Assembly (NCBI RefSeq): GCF_022603395.1
Contig: NZ_JAIBKA010000021.1
Location: 1 to 34,094, forward strand
Source of the DNA: Desulfoferrobacter suflitae
Lineage (GTDB): Bacteria > Desulfobacterota > Syntrophobacteria > Syntrophobacterales > Syntrophobacteraceae
Direction of reading: 5' to 3'
DNA length: 34,094 nt
This document shows, piece by piece, positions 7,965 through 16,568 of this stretch (position 1 is the stretch's first letter; every line of letters begins with the position of its first letter). Position numbers and translations under genes: made by a program. The notes under the pieces are model-generated. The model was not told the origin of the DNA. It ran no database searches and was given only the letters and a program-made list of their open reading frames with translations.

Positions 7965-9059
7965 TTACTCATGGCGGGTCCGGATGGAGTCGATGATGTA
8001 CAGTACATCAGCCTCAGAAAGGCCGTGATGGACAGGAATGGCCAGAATGTGTTCGGCGAGATGCTCGGTTGAAGGAAGACGGTATTCCCCATAAAGTTCT
8101 TTGAAGACAGGTTGTTGATGGAGTCCGCGAGGGTAGTGCACTCCGGTTGATATTCCCTTCTCTTTGAGCCTGATAGCCAGAGTATCTCTATCACATCCGA
8201 AGATCACCGGATCTATGACCACACAAAACTGATGCCACGCATGCTGACCACTTGGCGTAGTACGCTGGCACCTGATTCCCTCAAGATCAGACAAGCCCTC
8301 CGTTAGCAACCGGGCATTGCGTGACCTCAGTTCGAGCATTTCATCAAGTCTCTGAAGTTGTTGCCTCCCTATGGCTGCCTCGACATCGGTCATCCTATAG
8401 TTGAGACCAAGCATGGTATGAATGTATTTGCCCGTTTGTCCATGCGTTCGCAGATAGCGCAGCAAGTGATCAAATTGGTCATTATTCGTACATATCATCC
8501 CCCCCTCGCCGACAAACATATTTTTGGAGGGATAGAAAGAATAGCAAACAAAATCTCCGAAACCACCTATGTCTCCATCGTGGTAACGTGCTCCATGGGC
8601 TTGAGCGGCATCCCAAACGATAGTCAAGTTATGCTTGCGGGAAAACTCGGCAACGGCCTGCATGTCACAAGGATTGCCGAACAGGTGTACGGGAGCGATT
8701 GCTCTCGTCTTTCTAGTTATTTTCCTTTCAGCATCTTTCAGGTCTAGCAAGAAAGTGGCCGGATCAACATCACAAAGGATCGGCTTTCCACCGCACAGTG
8801 TCACCATACTTCCGGTTGCGATAAACGTGAATGATGGCACCAGAACCTCGTCACCCTGCTCGAGGAAAGCCATATAGGCAAGATGGAGAGCCGCCGTACC
8901 ATTTGCACAAGTAACCGCATGTTTTGCACCGACCTTAGCCGCAAATTCTGCCTCAAACCCGTCACATTCCCTGCCTTGTCTCAGAGACCCTGACCGGAGC
9001 ACACGCACCGCCGCATCAACTTCAGAATCAGTTAACTTGATTTGCGCCATTTCAATCAT
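7965..9059 (-). CDS. DegT/DnrJ/EryC1/StrS aminotransferase for a nucleotide sugar
   Basis: A 364-residue PLP-dependent sugar aminotransferase with typical motifs: SGSLRQG near the start, TCANGTAALHLA, PSFTFIATG, WDAAQAHGA, CYSFYPSKNM (PLP lysine), GLNYRMTDVEAAIG and HYPRGLHQQPVF. The start at 9059 is chosen because GGAG lies eight bases upstream and the family N-terminus begins there; an upstream in-frame ATG at 9113 would add 18 residues. It belongs to a trio with the Gfo/Idh dehydrogenase and hexapeptide acyltransferase just upstream. That combination is used to convert a 3-OH sugar to a 3-acylamino sugar (WbpB/WbpE/WbpD logic). The exact substrate is not readable. Confidence 0.88.
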   Translation of the reverse strand: MIEMAQIKLTDSEVDAAVRVLRSGSLRQGRECDGFEAEFAAKVGAKHAVTCANGTAALHLAYMAFLEQGDEVLVPSFTFIATGSMVTLCGGKPILCDVDPATFLLDLKDAERKITRKTRAIAPVHLFGNPCDMQAVAEFSRKHNLTIVWDAAQAHGARYHDGDIGGFGDFVCYSFYPSKNMFVGEGGMICTNNDQFDHLLRYLRTHGQTGKYIHTMLGLNYRMTDVEAAIGRQQLQRLDEMLELRSRNARLLTEGLSDLEGIRCQRTTPSGQHAWHQFCVVIDPVIFGCDRDTLAIRLKEKGISTGVHYPRGLHQQPVFKELYGEYRLPSTEHLAEHILAIPVHHGLSEADVLYIIDSIRTRHE

Positions 9060-9182
9060 AAGAGCAGCTCCATTCGCCATGAGTTGAGTGAAGGGTCTTT
9101 GGGCATTCATCAAATACTACTGCACCATGTAAAGAAAGAAGGGAAAACGATATGTTTTGCTGTATACTAAACAGGTATCCGT

Positions 9183-10202
9183 TTAACCGATATGCCTTCT
9201 AATTTGTTCCAAGACTTTCATAAGTTCCAGCGAATCGGCAACACTGTTCCGACCGGGCGGTTCCCGCTTCAATATCGCTTGCACAAATTCCATCATCTGA
9301 ATGTCCAAAATGTTTCTCGGGCCAAAGTCTAAGTGAGTTTTTCCAGCAGCATATCCCCCACGACTCTCTTTAAGGTATACATAGCTGGGCATATCTTCCT
9401 GGATCGAGCCCATAAAGGAGCCGTTTTCCGCTTGTACCTCAATGTACTGACTGAACGCCGGAGTGATGAGATCCGCTTGACAATGGATTTCTGCTCCGTC
9501 TGCTCCCGCACACCGAACAATCACGAAATCTTCCGCATCTACCCTCACTTTCTCCCCTTGTATATGGCGGACCGGACAAAAGAGCCCACATGAAGTCACT
9601 TCTACGTCCATTAAGGGACCAAAGTACCAATTAGCCAAATCCAGCATATGCACAAGCATCTCATTAATAGCCCCTCCACCGTTTACTTTTTGATGTTTCC
9701 AAAGCTGGTGGCTTCCTCGACCACCCAATCGCAAAAAAGCGCTCAACGTTCGGCCCATGGTAAGGCTTTCACCATTCAGTTTTTGCTTGCGGAATAGCTT
9801 GAAACCCTCCGTAAAGACCGGAACGAAGCGGTAAATGTACCCGATCATGACAATTCGACCAAATGTGGACAACCTGGATTGCAATTCTATTACTTCGGAG
9901 AGAGAGTCTGATAAGGGCTTTTCGCAGAACACGTCCTTTCCCGCCTCCAGTGCGGACCTTATGAGATTCATATGGGAACGAGTTGGAGTGCAAATCACCA
10001 CAGCGCGTATGCTAGGGTCCATAAAGATTTCTACGGAGTCGTCTACGCAGTCAAGTTGTTCTTCCCCTGCTACCTTTCGGGCGCAGTCTCGATCCAGGTC
10101 AGTGAGTACGAGTTGTACATTTGGTATTTTCTTTAAACTGGCTATGTGTTTTCTTGCTTGTTTTCCGCAGCCGATGACACCTAGTCTAAGTTCGTCACCC
10201 AT
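9183..10202 (-). CDS. Gfo/Idh/MocA-family NAD-dependent sugar dehydrogenase
   Basis: A 339-residue oxidoreductase with an N-terminal Rossmann fold (LGVIGCGKQARKHIASL), CTPTRSH and the family signature FCEKPLS. The C-terminal half carries a histidine (EMLVHMLDLANWYFG) expected in the sugar site. It probably oxidises C3 of a nucleotide sugar ahead of the DegT aminotransferase next to it. Its ATG overlaps the last eight bases of the acyltransferase gene in another frame, so the two are likely translationally coupled. Length is normal. Confidence 0.87.
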   Translation of the reverse strand: MGDELRLGVIGCGKQARKHIASLKKIPNVQLVLTDLDRDCARKVAGEEQLDCVDDSVEIFMDPSIRAVVICTPTRSHMNLIRSALEAGKDVFCEKPLSDSLSEVIELQSRLSTFGRIVMIGYIYRFVPVFTEGFKLFRKQKLNGESLTMGRTLSAFLRLGGRGSHQLWKHQKVNGGGAINEMLVHMLDLANWYFGPLMDVEVTSCGLFCPVRHIQGEKVRVDAEDFVIVRCAGADGAEIHCQADLITPAFSQYIEVQAENGSFMGSIQEDMPSYVYLKESRGGYAAGKTHLDFGPRNILDIQMMEFVQAILKREPPGRNSVADSLELMKVLEQIRRHIG

Positions 10203-10818
10203 TGAGATATTTCCTCCAACTCAGGGCCATATTCAGCTCCAACAACCTCTCAGGCAGCGGCAGGATTTCACCAGGCACGCCCTTTACCAAACTCCTCGGG
10301 GGTACATCCTTGGTGACGACTGCACCCGCAGCAACAAAAGAACCTTCGCCGATCGTCACCCCGGGAATAACAGTAACAGCTGCACATAAAGTGACGCCGT
10401 CATGGATTGTTGGACCTTGAGGCACATATGAATCTCTCATCTTAAGAGGGTAGTTATCGTTGGTAAGGGTGACGTTGGGACCCAGAAAGACGCGACTTCC
10501 AATTGAAGTGTGAGTAGGTACGTAACAATTGCTTTCAATTTTAACGAAGCTATTTATTTTGACATTCCCATCAATCACGGTATTCGTTCCTATTACGACG
10601 TGGTCTCCGATTTCTGTATTCTCGCGGATGAGCACATGATGCCCCGACTGGAAGTAGTCACCAATAGACACATCTGCATATATTATCGTTCCTTTTCGGA
10701 TTCGCGACCAACGTCCTAAACTCACAGGCCGGCAATTTGAAGAATATCTTAAACCGATGGTACATCCAGGTTGGATTTCGCACTCCTCAGCATCTAACAT
10801 GAAATGTTCTTCACTCAT
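10195..10818 (-). CDS. Left-handed beta-helix (hexapeptide) acyltransferase
   Basis: A 207-residue protein made of hexapeptide turns: SIGDYFQSGHHVLI, TEIGDHVVIGTNTVI, TSIGSRVFLGPNVTL and VTIGEGSFVAAGAVVTKDVPP. The last is the usual end of trimeric LbH acetyltransferases. The likely reaction is acetyl-CoA-dependent N- or O-acetylation of a nucleotide sugar. N-acetylation fits best given the adjacent dehydrogenase and aminotransferase. It overlaps the next gene by eight bases. There is a WbpD-like domain elsewhere in the locus, so this may belong to a second pathway. Confidence 0.87.
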   Translation of the reverse strand: MSEEHFMLDAEECEIQPGCTIGLRYSSNCRPVSLGRWSRIRKGTIIYADVSIGDYFQSGHHVLIRENTEIGDHVVIGTNTVIDGNVKINSFVKIESNCYVPTHTSIGSRVFLGPNVTLTNDNYPLKMRDSYVPQGPTIHDGVTLCAAVTVIPGVTIGEGSFVAAGAVVTKDVPPRSLVKGVPGEILPLPERLLELNMALSWRKYLNG

Positions 10819-10978
10819 TCTTCTTCACATCCTAATAAGCGTTTGAAACTGGGTTCTGCATTGTCTCATAGTAGCAATGGAAACCCTCCAAAGACTTGCA
10901 ATAAAAAATTACCATGCAGAAGTGGCCTCTTTCGCTGTTGAGAAATGTCTCTGGCCCCCATAAGCAGGCGCGGCAAGT

Positions 10979-11845
10979 TTAGTCTTCATAATGGTATTTC
11001 TTTAATACTGGATTCAAAATCGGCGCGATCTTGGTGATGGCTTGTTTACTCAACTGCCGTCGCCAGTTGCCGACACTTTTTTGTGAAACCGAGGAAACGG
11101 CATATCGAACAAGATCACTATCGCACCTTATCGATAGAAAGTCGGTGATCTGGCTAGTGAGATTGAAAGGCTCTGCCACAAAATCCTCATACCGCAACTC
11201 AAGGATCCTTTCGGGCGAGATACCGGGAAAGGCGTCGCCTGCTCTGGTGACACATCTGGCCCATTGATGCGCACAGATTTCAAGTAAGCTTTTACTGCCC
11301 AACATATCTTCCAGACCGATGAATCTCGGCCCCCAAAAAGAAAGTCGCTTCTCCCCATTTAGAATGCGACCGGCGTGATTGATTAAATAGCGTGAGGCGT
11401 AAAAGGGCATGTCTGACAACGGTACAAACCTGGCCTTCTTCACTACATAAGGAAGATCGAGAGGAGCAGTCCACCTTATTGCAGCAGAGACGACCACGTC
11501 TCGTCCATCTCTGACCAAATGAATAAAATATGCGTCCGGCAGAACTTCTCTAACGAAGCCGACTCGAAGGCTATTGGCGCATGTTTTTTCGATTACATGC
11601 GTCCCCCCATAGCTCTCGTGCAGAGAATCAAACGATCTTCTGATAAAGCTCTTTACCGGCAAAGATGCCATTTGAGGCGTGAATTCATCAGTGGGATGGT
11701 CTCTGTTTCCATGTCGCCAAATATAGTTGATTTCATCACATGGCCAAGTTACGCAACCGGGCAGGCGCGTCAATACATCTCGAAGCATGTTAGTGCCCGA
11801 GCGGCCGGCGCCTATTATGATGACAGGAAGGTATGATGTTAGCAT
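10979..11845 (-). CDS. PAPS-dependent sulfotransferase family protein
   Basis: A 288-residue sulfotransferase. The 5'-phosphosulfate loop is GAGRSGTNMLRDVL (residues about 12-25) and the 3'-phosphate site is YFIHLVRDGRDVVVSA (about 106-121). An ELRYEDFVAEP segment near residue 220 is also typical of Sulfotransfer_3-type enzymes. The role would be transfer of sulfate from PAPS to a hydroxyl or amine of the polysaccharide or its lipid-linked unit. It lies in the minus-strand polysaccharide operon between an acyltransferase and a GT4 enzyme. The ribosome site is weak. The fold assignment is solid; the acceptor is unknown. Confidence 0.88.
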   Translation of the reverse strand: MLTSYLPVIIIGAGRSGTNMLRDVLTRLPGCVTWPCDEINYIWRHGNRDHPTDEFTPQMASLPVKSFIRRSFDSLHESYGGTHVIEKTCANSLRVGFVREVLPDAYFIHLVRDGRDVVVSAAIRWTAPLDLPYVVKKARFVPLSDMPFYASRYLINHAGRILNGEKRLSFWGPRFIGLEDMLGSKSLLEICAHQWARCVTRAGDAFPGISPERILELRYEDFVAEPFNLTSQITDFLSIRCDSDLVRYAVSSVSQKSVGNWRRQLSKQAITKIAPILNPVLKKYHYED

Positions 11846-12011
11846 TGGAGGCTCTCTTCGATGTGAAACGTTTTAGTTTTTTGCGGGTCTATGCAATGCG
11901 AAAAAATGTGAGAGTCGCGCTGACCAACCGGCAAAACGCGCACTTGTTTTTTAAGCTGAGAACAGGCCATCACGTCGAAACAATAAGGGATTTTCTAAAT
12001 GATCGCTGAGA

Positions 12012-13256
12012 TTAGAGACGATTTTCAGCAGCCTGTCTAACAGTTTTCTCTATGATGTCATTCAACTGATCCATCAAATTTTGAGTCAGATACTTGCGCG
12101 CAACCGTTTTCTGGGCATTCTTTCCCAGTAACTTCAATTTATTGGGATTTTCATATAAGGCGAGAATATTTTCAGCAAGACCTTCAAAGTCGCCAGGTTT
12201 CAAACAGATACCGCCAAGGCTCTCATGCAACAGCTCGGTAATATCACCTTCTGGGCCACAAAATAACAAAGGGTTTCCGGTTCCAAGATAGTCAAAGACT
12301 TTATTTCCTAGAAATGTTCCGTATATAGGCTTATCGTCCAAGGCGTATACGCAGACATCCACAGTTGAGCAAAGCAAAATTATATCTGATTTTGGAACTT
12401 CACCAATAAAAATCGCGGGTAGTTTTTTTTTAAACGCAAATGCCTCGTATTCTTTGAGACGTTGCCCGGCACCAGCAAATACATAGAAAATATTTTCATT
12501 CTTCGATGTAAGTTCAGCTGCTTTTAAAACCGTCATGATATCGACTACGTATCCCATGGAACCTGCGTAAAGCACAAGAAATTTCCCATTCAAACCCAAT
12601 TCTTTCCTGATATTCCTGCCGAAATCTATATTTTTCTCATAATAGAGCTTATCATATCCAATAGGCAAAAAGCTTGTTTTCTCTGGTGAAACGCCTTTGC
12701 CCAAGATCATTTGCAGAATGCCTTTGGATACCGTGAAGATAAAATCAGCACGATTGTAAATAGCAGCTTCGATCTTCATTAAAAACCCTATTAACTTTCC
12801 CCCTCTCATATATTGGGTTGCAACAGAATAGTCAAAAGGAAGGTCGCGCACATCCACAATCAATGGAATTCGCCTTATTCTAGCTAGAAGATAGGCAAGC
12901 ATCAACAAGGACGGAGGCAGGGAGGTTGAAATGAGTACGTCTGGTTTCCGAACGAAAAATGAAGCTAAAAACTGCATGCAGGAGGAAGTTAGGAAGTAAA
13001 GAATTCGCGAAAGCTTTATTGCTCTCTCATTAGAGGATGAATTCACCCACAACAAAGTTACGCCATCGATTCTTTCCTTAATCCAGGGTTTCAATTTCAA
13101 GCCTGGGTGGCGTGCTTCGGTTAATGGATCAATCCCTGGGACAATAGCAGTTACGTGGTGGCCCTTAGCCGCCAGATAGGTCCCGATTTCAAAAGAACGG
13201 AGACCACCTCTCATGTTAATGGTACGATAGTGATGGAAAAGGAGTAGAATTTTCAC
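12012..13256 (-). CDS. GT4-family glycosyltransferase (WbuB-like)
   Basis: A 414-residue GT-B enzyme. The N-terminal half has LLLFHHYRTINMRGGLRSFE and DVLISTSLPPSLLMLAY; the C-terminal nucleotide-sugar domain has FLVLYAGSMGY, FVFAGAGQ and a terminal GT4 region (GTFLGNKVFDYLGTGNPLLF). The overall pattern resembles WbuB-type amino-sugar transferases. It starts with GTG at 13256. The 5' side borders mobile-element debris (13.3-16.6 kb), so its own promoter or leader may have been changed. Donor and acceptor are not predictable from sequence alone. Confidence 0.85.
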   Translation of the reverse strand: MKILLLFHHYRTINMRGGLRSFEIGTYLAAKGHHVTAIVPGIDPLTEARHPGLKLKPWIKERIDGVTLLWVNSSSNERAIKLSRILYFLTSSCMQFLASFFVRKPDVLISTSLPPSLLMLAYLLARIRRIPLIVDVRDLPFDYSVATQYMRGGKLIGFLMKIEAAIYNRADFIFTVSKGILQMILGKGVSPEKTSFLPIGYDKLYYEKNIDFGRNIRKELGLNGKFLVLYAGSMGYVVDIMTVLKAAELTSKNENIFYVFAGAGQRLKEYEAFAFKKKLPAIFIGEVPKSDIILLCSTVDVCVYALDDKPIYGTFLGNKVFDYLGTGNPLLFCGPEGDITELLHESLGGICLKPGDFEGLAENILALYENPNKLKLLGKNAQKTVARKYLTQNLMDQLNDIIEKTVRQAAENRL

Positions 13257-13605
13257 AATAAATGTAACTCACATTTCGCTCTTTATGTTGGGACATGGAA
13301 ACCTAAATTTGCCGTTTATGTGTAACCGTTCAGCGCCCATGGTGAGTTAGGCAGCCGGTAACAGCGAAGGTAAGGGGGATTTGAGCCAATTTAAGACGCC
13401 TGAACTGGTGCATATCCGCGACCGGCGGGACCTGCCTTAGTGCGATCAACCCAGTTTTGGGGGATTTGCACACTTCCTAACACCCGTTACCTACCTTATA
13501 ATCCAGCCCAAGGTTGAATGAAATTTTTATTAGAGTAGGGCCTTTTTATTATTGACATACATACTATCAAGATGGTAGCCTTCCATCACACTACAGGAGC
13601 ACTTC
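13257..13605. other. Intergenic region with mobile-element debris
   Basis: No gene seen. It contains repeat copy R1 (13385-13492) and, near the right end, a -35-like TTGACA around 13553 followed by a partly symmetric TACTATCAAGATGGTA. A good AGGAGC ribosome site precedes the ATG at 13606. The promoter is weakly supported because no clear -10 box is seen at the right spacing. Confidence 0.4.
13385..13492. repeat. Dispersed 108-nt repeat, copy R1
   Basis: Aligns without any gap to 20980-21087 (copy R2) at roughly 70% identity by hand count. The ends (GCCAATTTAA, GTTACCT) and a 17-base core (ATCAACCCAGTTTTGGG) are nearly or fully identical. Mismatches do not favour one codon position, so it does not look like shared coding sequence. 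It is probably an end or remnant of a mobile element. Confidence 0.6.
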
Positions 13606-13928
13606 ATGGACCTCAAAGAATGGGCACAATTGCAGGAATCCCTTTTGAAATCCCAGCTTAAAGTTATTCGCCAATTCTTGCGTGGAACGGAGCAACCGGT
13701 TCGCAAAAAAACGGGTAGGTCTCAAATGGACGTTGTCCATGACGTACTCCAGCGGCTGGAAAGCCCCTCCACGTTACCGAGATCATCGCCATTGCAGAAA
13801 AAGACTTCGGTGTGCTGCTGGATCGCGAGACCATTGTTTCCGCCCTGACCAAAAAAGTTAAAAGCGGTCGCATGTTCCAAAGAGTTGCTCCCAATACCTT
13901 TACACTTTTGGATAGGCAAGTGACATAA
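13606..13928 (+). pseudogene. Frameshifted HARE-HTH-like winged-helix protein
   Basis: The frame from the ATG at 13606 encodes MDLKEWAQLQESLLKSQL and on to VVHDVLQ. A one-base loss near 13750 then breaks it. The next frame continues as AAGKPLHVTEIIAIAEKDFG and later LDRETIVSALTKKVKSGRMF, ending with TFTLLDRQVT and a stop at 13926. Together they make about 107 residues whose C-terminal part resembles the HARE-HTH winged helix (HVTEI, VSALTKKV, FTLL). AGGAGC eight bases upstream of the ATG shows it was once translated. It lies 245 bases upstream of a transposase gene on the same strand and may have been its companion, which is inference. Confidence 0.6.
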
Positions 13929-14096
13929 CCACAAACCATTAACGACAGGTGCACGACAGGATTGAGAAATCTTGCTGCTTTCAGCCTGGGAAGTGTCTTG
14001 AGCAAACTCAATCGCATCCGTGTCCGCGTCTGTCAAAAACATCACCGCCCATTCCCCAAACCCGAGATCTTCTGGCTCTCGAGCTACTCCTATCAG

Positions 14097-14112
14097 TCAC
14101 GCCAAGGCGTGA
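14097..14112. repeat. TCACGCC-N2-GGCGTGA palindrome, copy 1 (upstream of transposase)
   Basis: A 16-nt palindrome with centre AA; one further base pair (G at 14096, C at 14113) extends it. It lies in the leader, 61 bases before the transposase ATG, so no frame test is possible. Confidence 0.85.
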
Positions 14113-14263
14113 CTATATCAGAATCGGCAGTTCCGGCCGCATTCAAGGGGGACTTTGTCGGTTAGTTTGCTCAATGATTGATTTCTCTTTCGTTCGCTCA
14201 CTGGTTGCCGATCGGTACGGCATCGTGGGCATTGCCTATGACCCGGTAAGTCTTTTCCTGCTC

Positions 14264-14279
14264 TCACGCCTTGGCGTGA
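14264..14279. repeat. TCACGCC-N2-GGCGTGA palindrome, copy 2 (inside transposase gene)
   Basis: Centre TT. Its 16 bases shift the frame by one; deletion joins CTC to TTT TGC and gives the continuous peptide SLFLLFCYLEKYP. Because the flanks share a T, the exact insertion point is ambiguous by one base. Confidence 0.88.
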
Positions 14280-14962
14280 TTTTGCTACCTGGAAAAGTAT
14301 CCAGACCTTAAAACCTTTCTCGAAACAGTGCACGATAAGGAAAGGGGAAAGCACTACCGACTCTACTCAGGGCTTCGCTACTCCAACATCCCTTGCGAAG
14401 CAACCTTTACAAACTTCAAAGAACGGCTGGGAAAAGAGCGCTACGAACAGATTTTCCAGGTACTTTTCGAGATCGCGGATCTTTTGGGATTCCTCTCCTA
14501 TAAGGCTATTGCCATTGACGGCACGCTTTTCCCAACCAATGCCAGGTACAAAGGCTGCACCTACTTTTCGTCCGTATGCCGTTGCATCGAGTTTCATGGG
14601 CTGATAGAAAATGTTCGCAAAAGAATTCTTTACCGTTTGAGGGAACCAGAAAAGATTGTCCTCGGAAAAGAGATCCGCATCAAGGTGGAATGCCCCTCTA
14701 CCAAATTCCCTGAAGATGTGGCCCGTCCCAAGGTAGAGCTCCTGGTTTTGACGCTGGTGCAGGCTAACTGGGAGCAGCACAGCATTCTCAACCAACTCTT
14801 CGGTCTCAAGGAAGAGCTCGCCGAGGCCAAACTCAACCTGGTTGCCAAAAGAGGATTGCTCCACACCATAAACCTGGCCGATGAAGTTGACTCCTTTGCC
14901 TTTTCCTGTCCAAAATTACCCTCGGATACAGAAGCCCGCATCGGGGTACGAAGAGACCCCAA

Positions 14963-14978
14963 TCACGCCATGGCGTGA
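14963..14978. repeat. TCACGCC-N2-GGCGTGA palindrome, copy 3 (inside transposase gene)
   Basis: Centre AT, giving a perfect 16-nt palindrome. In the transposase frame it brings in a TGA stop; removal gives RRDPNQPQGKNL. It lies 21 bases before copy 4. Confidence 0.88.
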
Positions 14979-14999
14979 CCAACCGCAAGGAAAAAATCT

Positions 15000-15016
15000 T
15001 CACGCCTTCGGCGTGA
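15000..15016. repeat. TCACGCC-N3-GGCGTGA palindrome, copy 4 (inside transposase gene)
   Basis: Same arms with a three-base centre (TTC), 17 nt in total. Its removal together with copy 3 restores the frame across GKNLAVIATSVELTLG. Confidence 0.88.
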
Positions 15017-15824
15017 TGCTGTCATTGCAACTTCGGTGGAACTCACCCTCGGCATCGAGCTTCCCGTCGCCTGCATCACCATCGCAGGTAACTCCCAGGA
15101 GGGAAACCAGTACATTCCCCTGAAGGAACAGATTGCCAAGTATCAGGGAAGAACATCAAAAGTCGATCTGGCTGACGCCAAGTATGATGAACTACACAAT
15201 TACGAATTTTCCAGAGCCCATGGAGCGATTCCCGTCATCGACTACAACGTCAGAAATGAGAAGGTTAATCTCCCGGCATTAAAGCAAAGAGGCTATGATC
15301 AAAATGGCTGGCCGTATGCCCCATGTGGCGTTCTCACCCGGCCCAACGGTTTCGACTTTGCCTCCCAAAGAGCCAACTTCAGCTGTCGCCGGCAGTGCTT
15401 GGAAACCTCCAATCCAGACATCAAAAAATTTGCCGATCATTGTCGCCACTGGATCAACTATCAGGGTTTCAGTACTCATATGTCCATCAAGCAATTCCCG
15501 CGACTCATTACAGAAGTTATTCGTGGCACTCTGAGGCACAAAGAGTTAAAAGCCCTGCGCCCCGCTTCTGAGCGGATTAATTCGACCGCTAAAGTCGGCC
15601 TCAACATTCTCACCAAACCCAAAATCAGAGGCTTGGGCAACGCCGGTATCCTTGCCTTTCTGGCTGTAATGGCGGTCATGCTCAAGAGAATTGCGGCCTT
15701 CATTGTGAAGGTCACCTTGGCCCTTAGAAAGAAACGCCAGGATGTAGAAATGCCTCAGCAAGGAACTTATCTTCCAGGTCCAAAGGTGCCCAAGTTCATT
15801 TGGAACCTCATCCAGCGGGAATAG

Positions 15825-16037
15825 CATCTGACATGATCTCTAATTGCAGCCCTCAAGACATCTCTTAAGTGAGATGAACGGGTAGCTTTTCCCCATAACT
15901 TGCCGACCGCCCCTCTCGGCCGCGTATGCGACTCAAAAATCATCCGCTCACCCCCCAAATCCATGCCTGTCGAACTTAAATCACCCTGGTCACTTCCTTG
16001 CTACGCTATTTTCGCCCCTTCCGTACAGCCCTCTTAA
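15825..16037. other. Spacer between two transposase remnants
   Basis: Just over 200 bases without a gene or recognised site. It does not match the 262-nt repeat that follows the second transposase fragment, so the two transposase remnants belong to different elements. Confidence 0.4.
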
Positions 16038-16325
16038 ATTGCCTCAGAAATTAAGAAAATCCGTTCCGCATCCGAAAGAGCCAACTCCACTCTCAAAGAA
16101 GATTTGAAAATCCTTGACAAACCCCGTGTGATCGGCAGCTTCAGAGCCGGCATCCTCATTCAGATCGCCGCTATCGTGCTCTTACTCACTCGCGCTTTCA
16201 ACTTTATTGTCAGAACCACTTGTCTGTTTAGAAAACTGTCTCAAACCAATGATCCGGCCATCAAGGCCAAGCTCAGACCTCCATCTATCGCTAAATCCAT
16301 TCATAACCTCATTCAGCTGGGGTAG
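16038..16325 (+). pseudogene. Transposase C-terminal fragment, related to the 14174 gene
   Basis: An in-frame stop lies directly before 16038, and 95 codons follow. IKKIRSASERANSTLKEDL parallels RPASERINSTAKVGLNIL of the intact-length relative, and the end SIAKSIHNLIQLG parallels VPKFIWNLIQRE. It is therefore the last sixth of a paralogous transposase with its 5' part lost. Its stop codon lies inside the start of the 262-nt repeat RE1, which fixes that repeat as the 3' end of this IS. Confidence 0.75.
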
Positions 16326-16568
16326 CCTCCACCGTCTTGCTTTCGGTTTATTTGCTCACTTCTTACACAAAAAGGATCGTTCGCATCAGTGCGCCCTGGC
16401 ACTTTTCACCATCGGCGCAAACGCCGGTGCTCGCCCAAATTCAAGCCCTGTAGCCCCTTTTTCCAGGTATTTCTTCAGCGCCACAAACTTCCAAATACCC
16501 TCCAGCAACCCTGTCGTCAAAAATTTGCTCCCGTAGGCAGCTTCCGCCGCGACTTATTAAATCACCTC
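16307..16568 (+). repeat. 262-nt IS right-end repeat, copy RE1
   Basis: Same length as 19470-19731 (RE2) and about 93% identical by hand count (18 mismatches, no gaps), in direct orientation. It starts in the last codons of the transposase fragment (LIQL then stop) and ends at TTATTAAATCNCCTC, where a truncated DUF4338 gene begins. Inside it CGGCG-CAAA-CGCCG (16413-16426) can form a short hairpin. Confidence 0.85.

Larger units (their letters stand above)
14174..15824 (+). pseudogene. DDE transposase gene broken only by three short palindromes
   Basis: The coding parts are MIDFSFVRSLVADRYG to SLFLL, then FCYLEKYPDLKTF to RRDPN, then QPQGKNL, then AVIATSVELTLGIEL to the end FIWNLIQRE. Removing exactly 16 nt (14264-14279), 16 nt (14963-14978) and 17 nt (15000-15016) leaves 1602 nt, one uninterrupted frame of 533 residues plus stop. 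Motifs fit a DDE transposase: AIDGTLFPTNARYKG, a later DAKYDE, and RPASERINS near the C-terminus. I cannot assign the IS family with certainty (IS1182 or ISNCY-like). As it stands the gene cannot make a full protein, since copy 2 shifts the frame and copy 3 creates a stop. No other lesion was found. Confidence 0.85.

Noticed and set aside
14097-15016. CRISPR-like array from the four TCACGCC palindromes
   Set aside because: Spacings are irregular (21 to about 680 bases), the units are only 16-17 nt, and the material between them is transposase coding sequence.
16104-16325. The transposase C-terminal piece as an independent small gene
   Set aside because: Its sequence aligns only with the last part of the neighbouring transposase and has no ribosome site, so it is listed as a fragment.
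16413-16426. CGGCG-CAAA-CGCCG hairpin in RE1/RE2 as a fifth member of the palindrome family
   Set aside because: Its arms differ from TCACGCC/GGCGTGA and it is an integral, conserved part of the IS end rather than an insertion.
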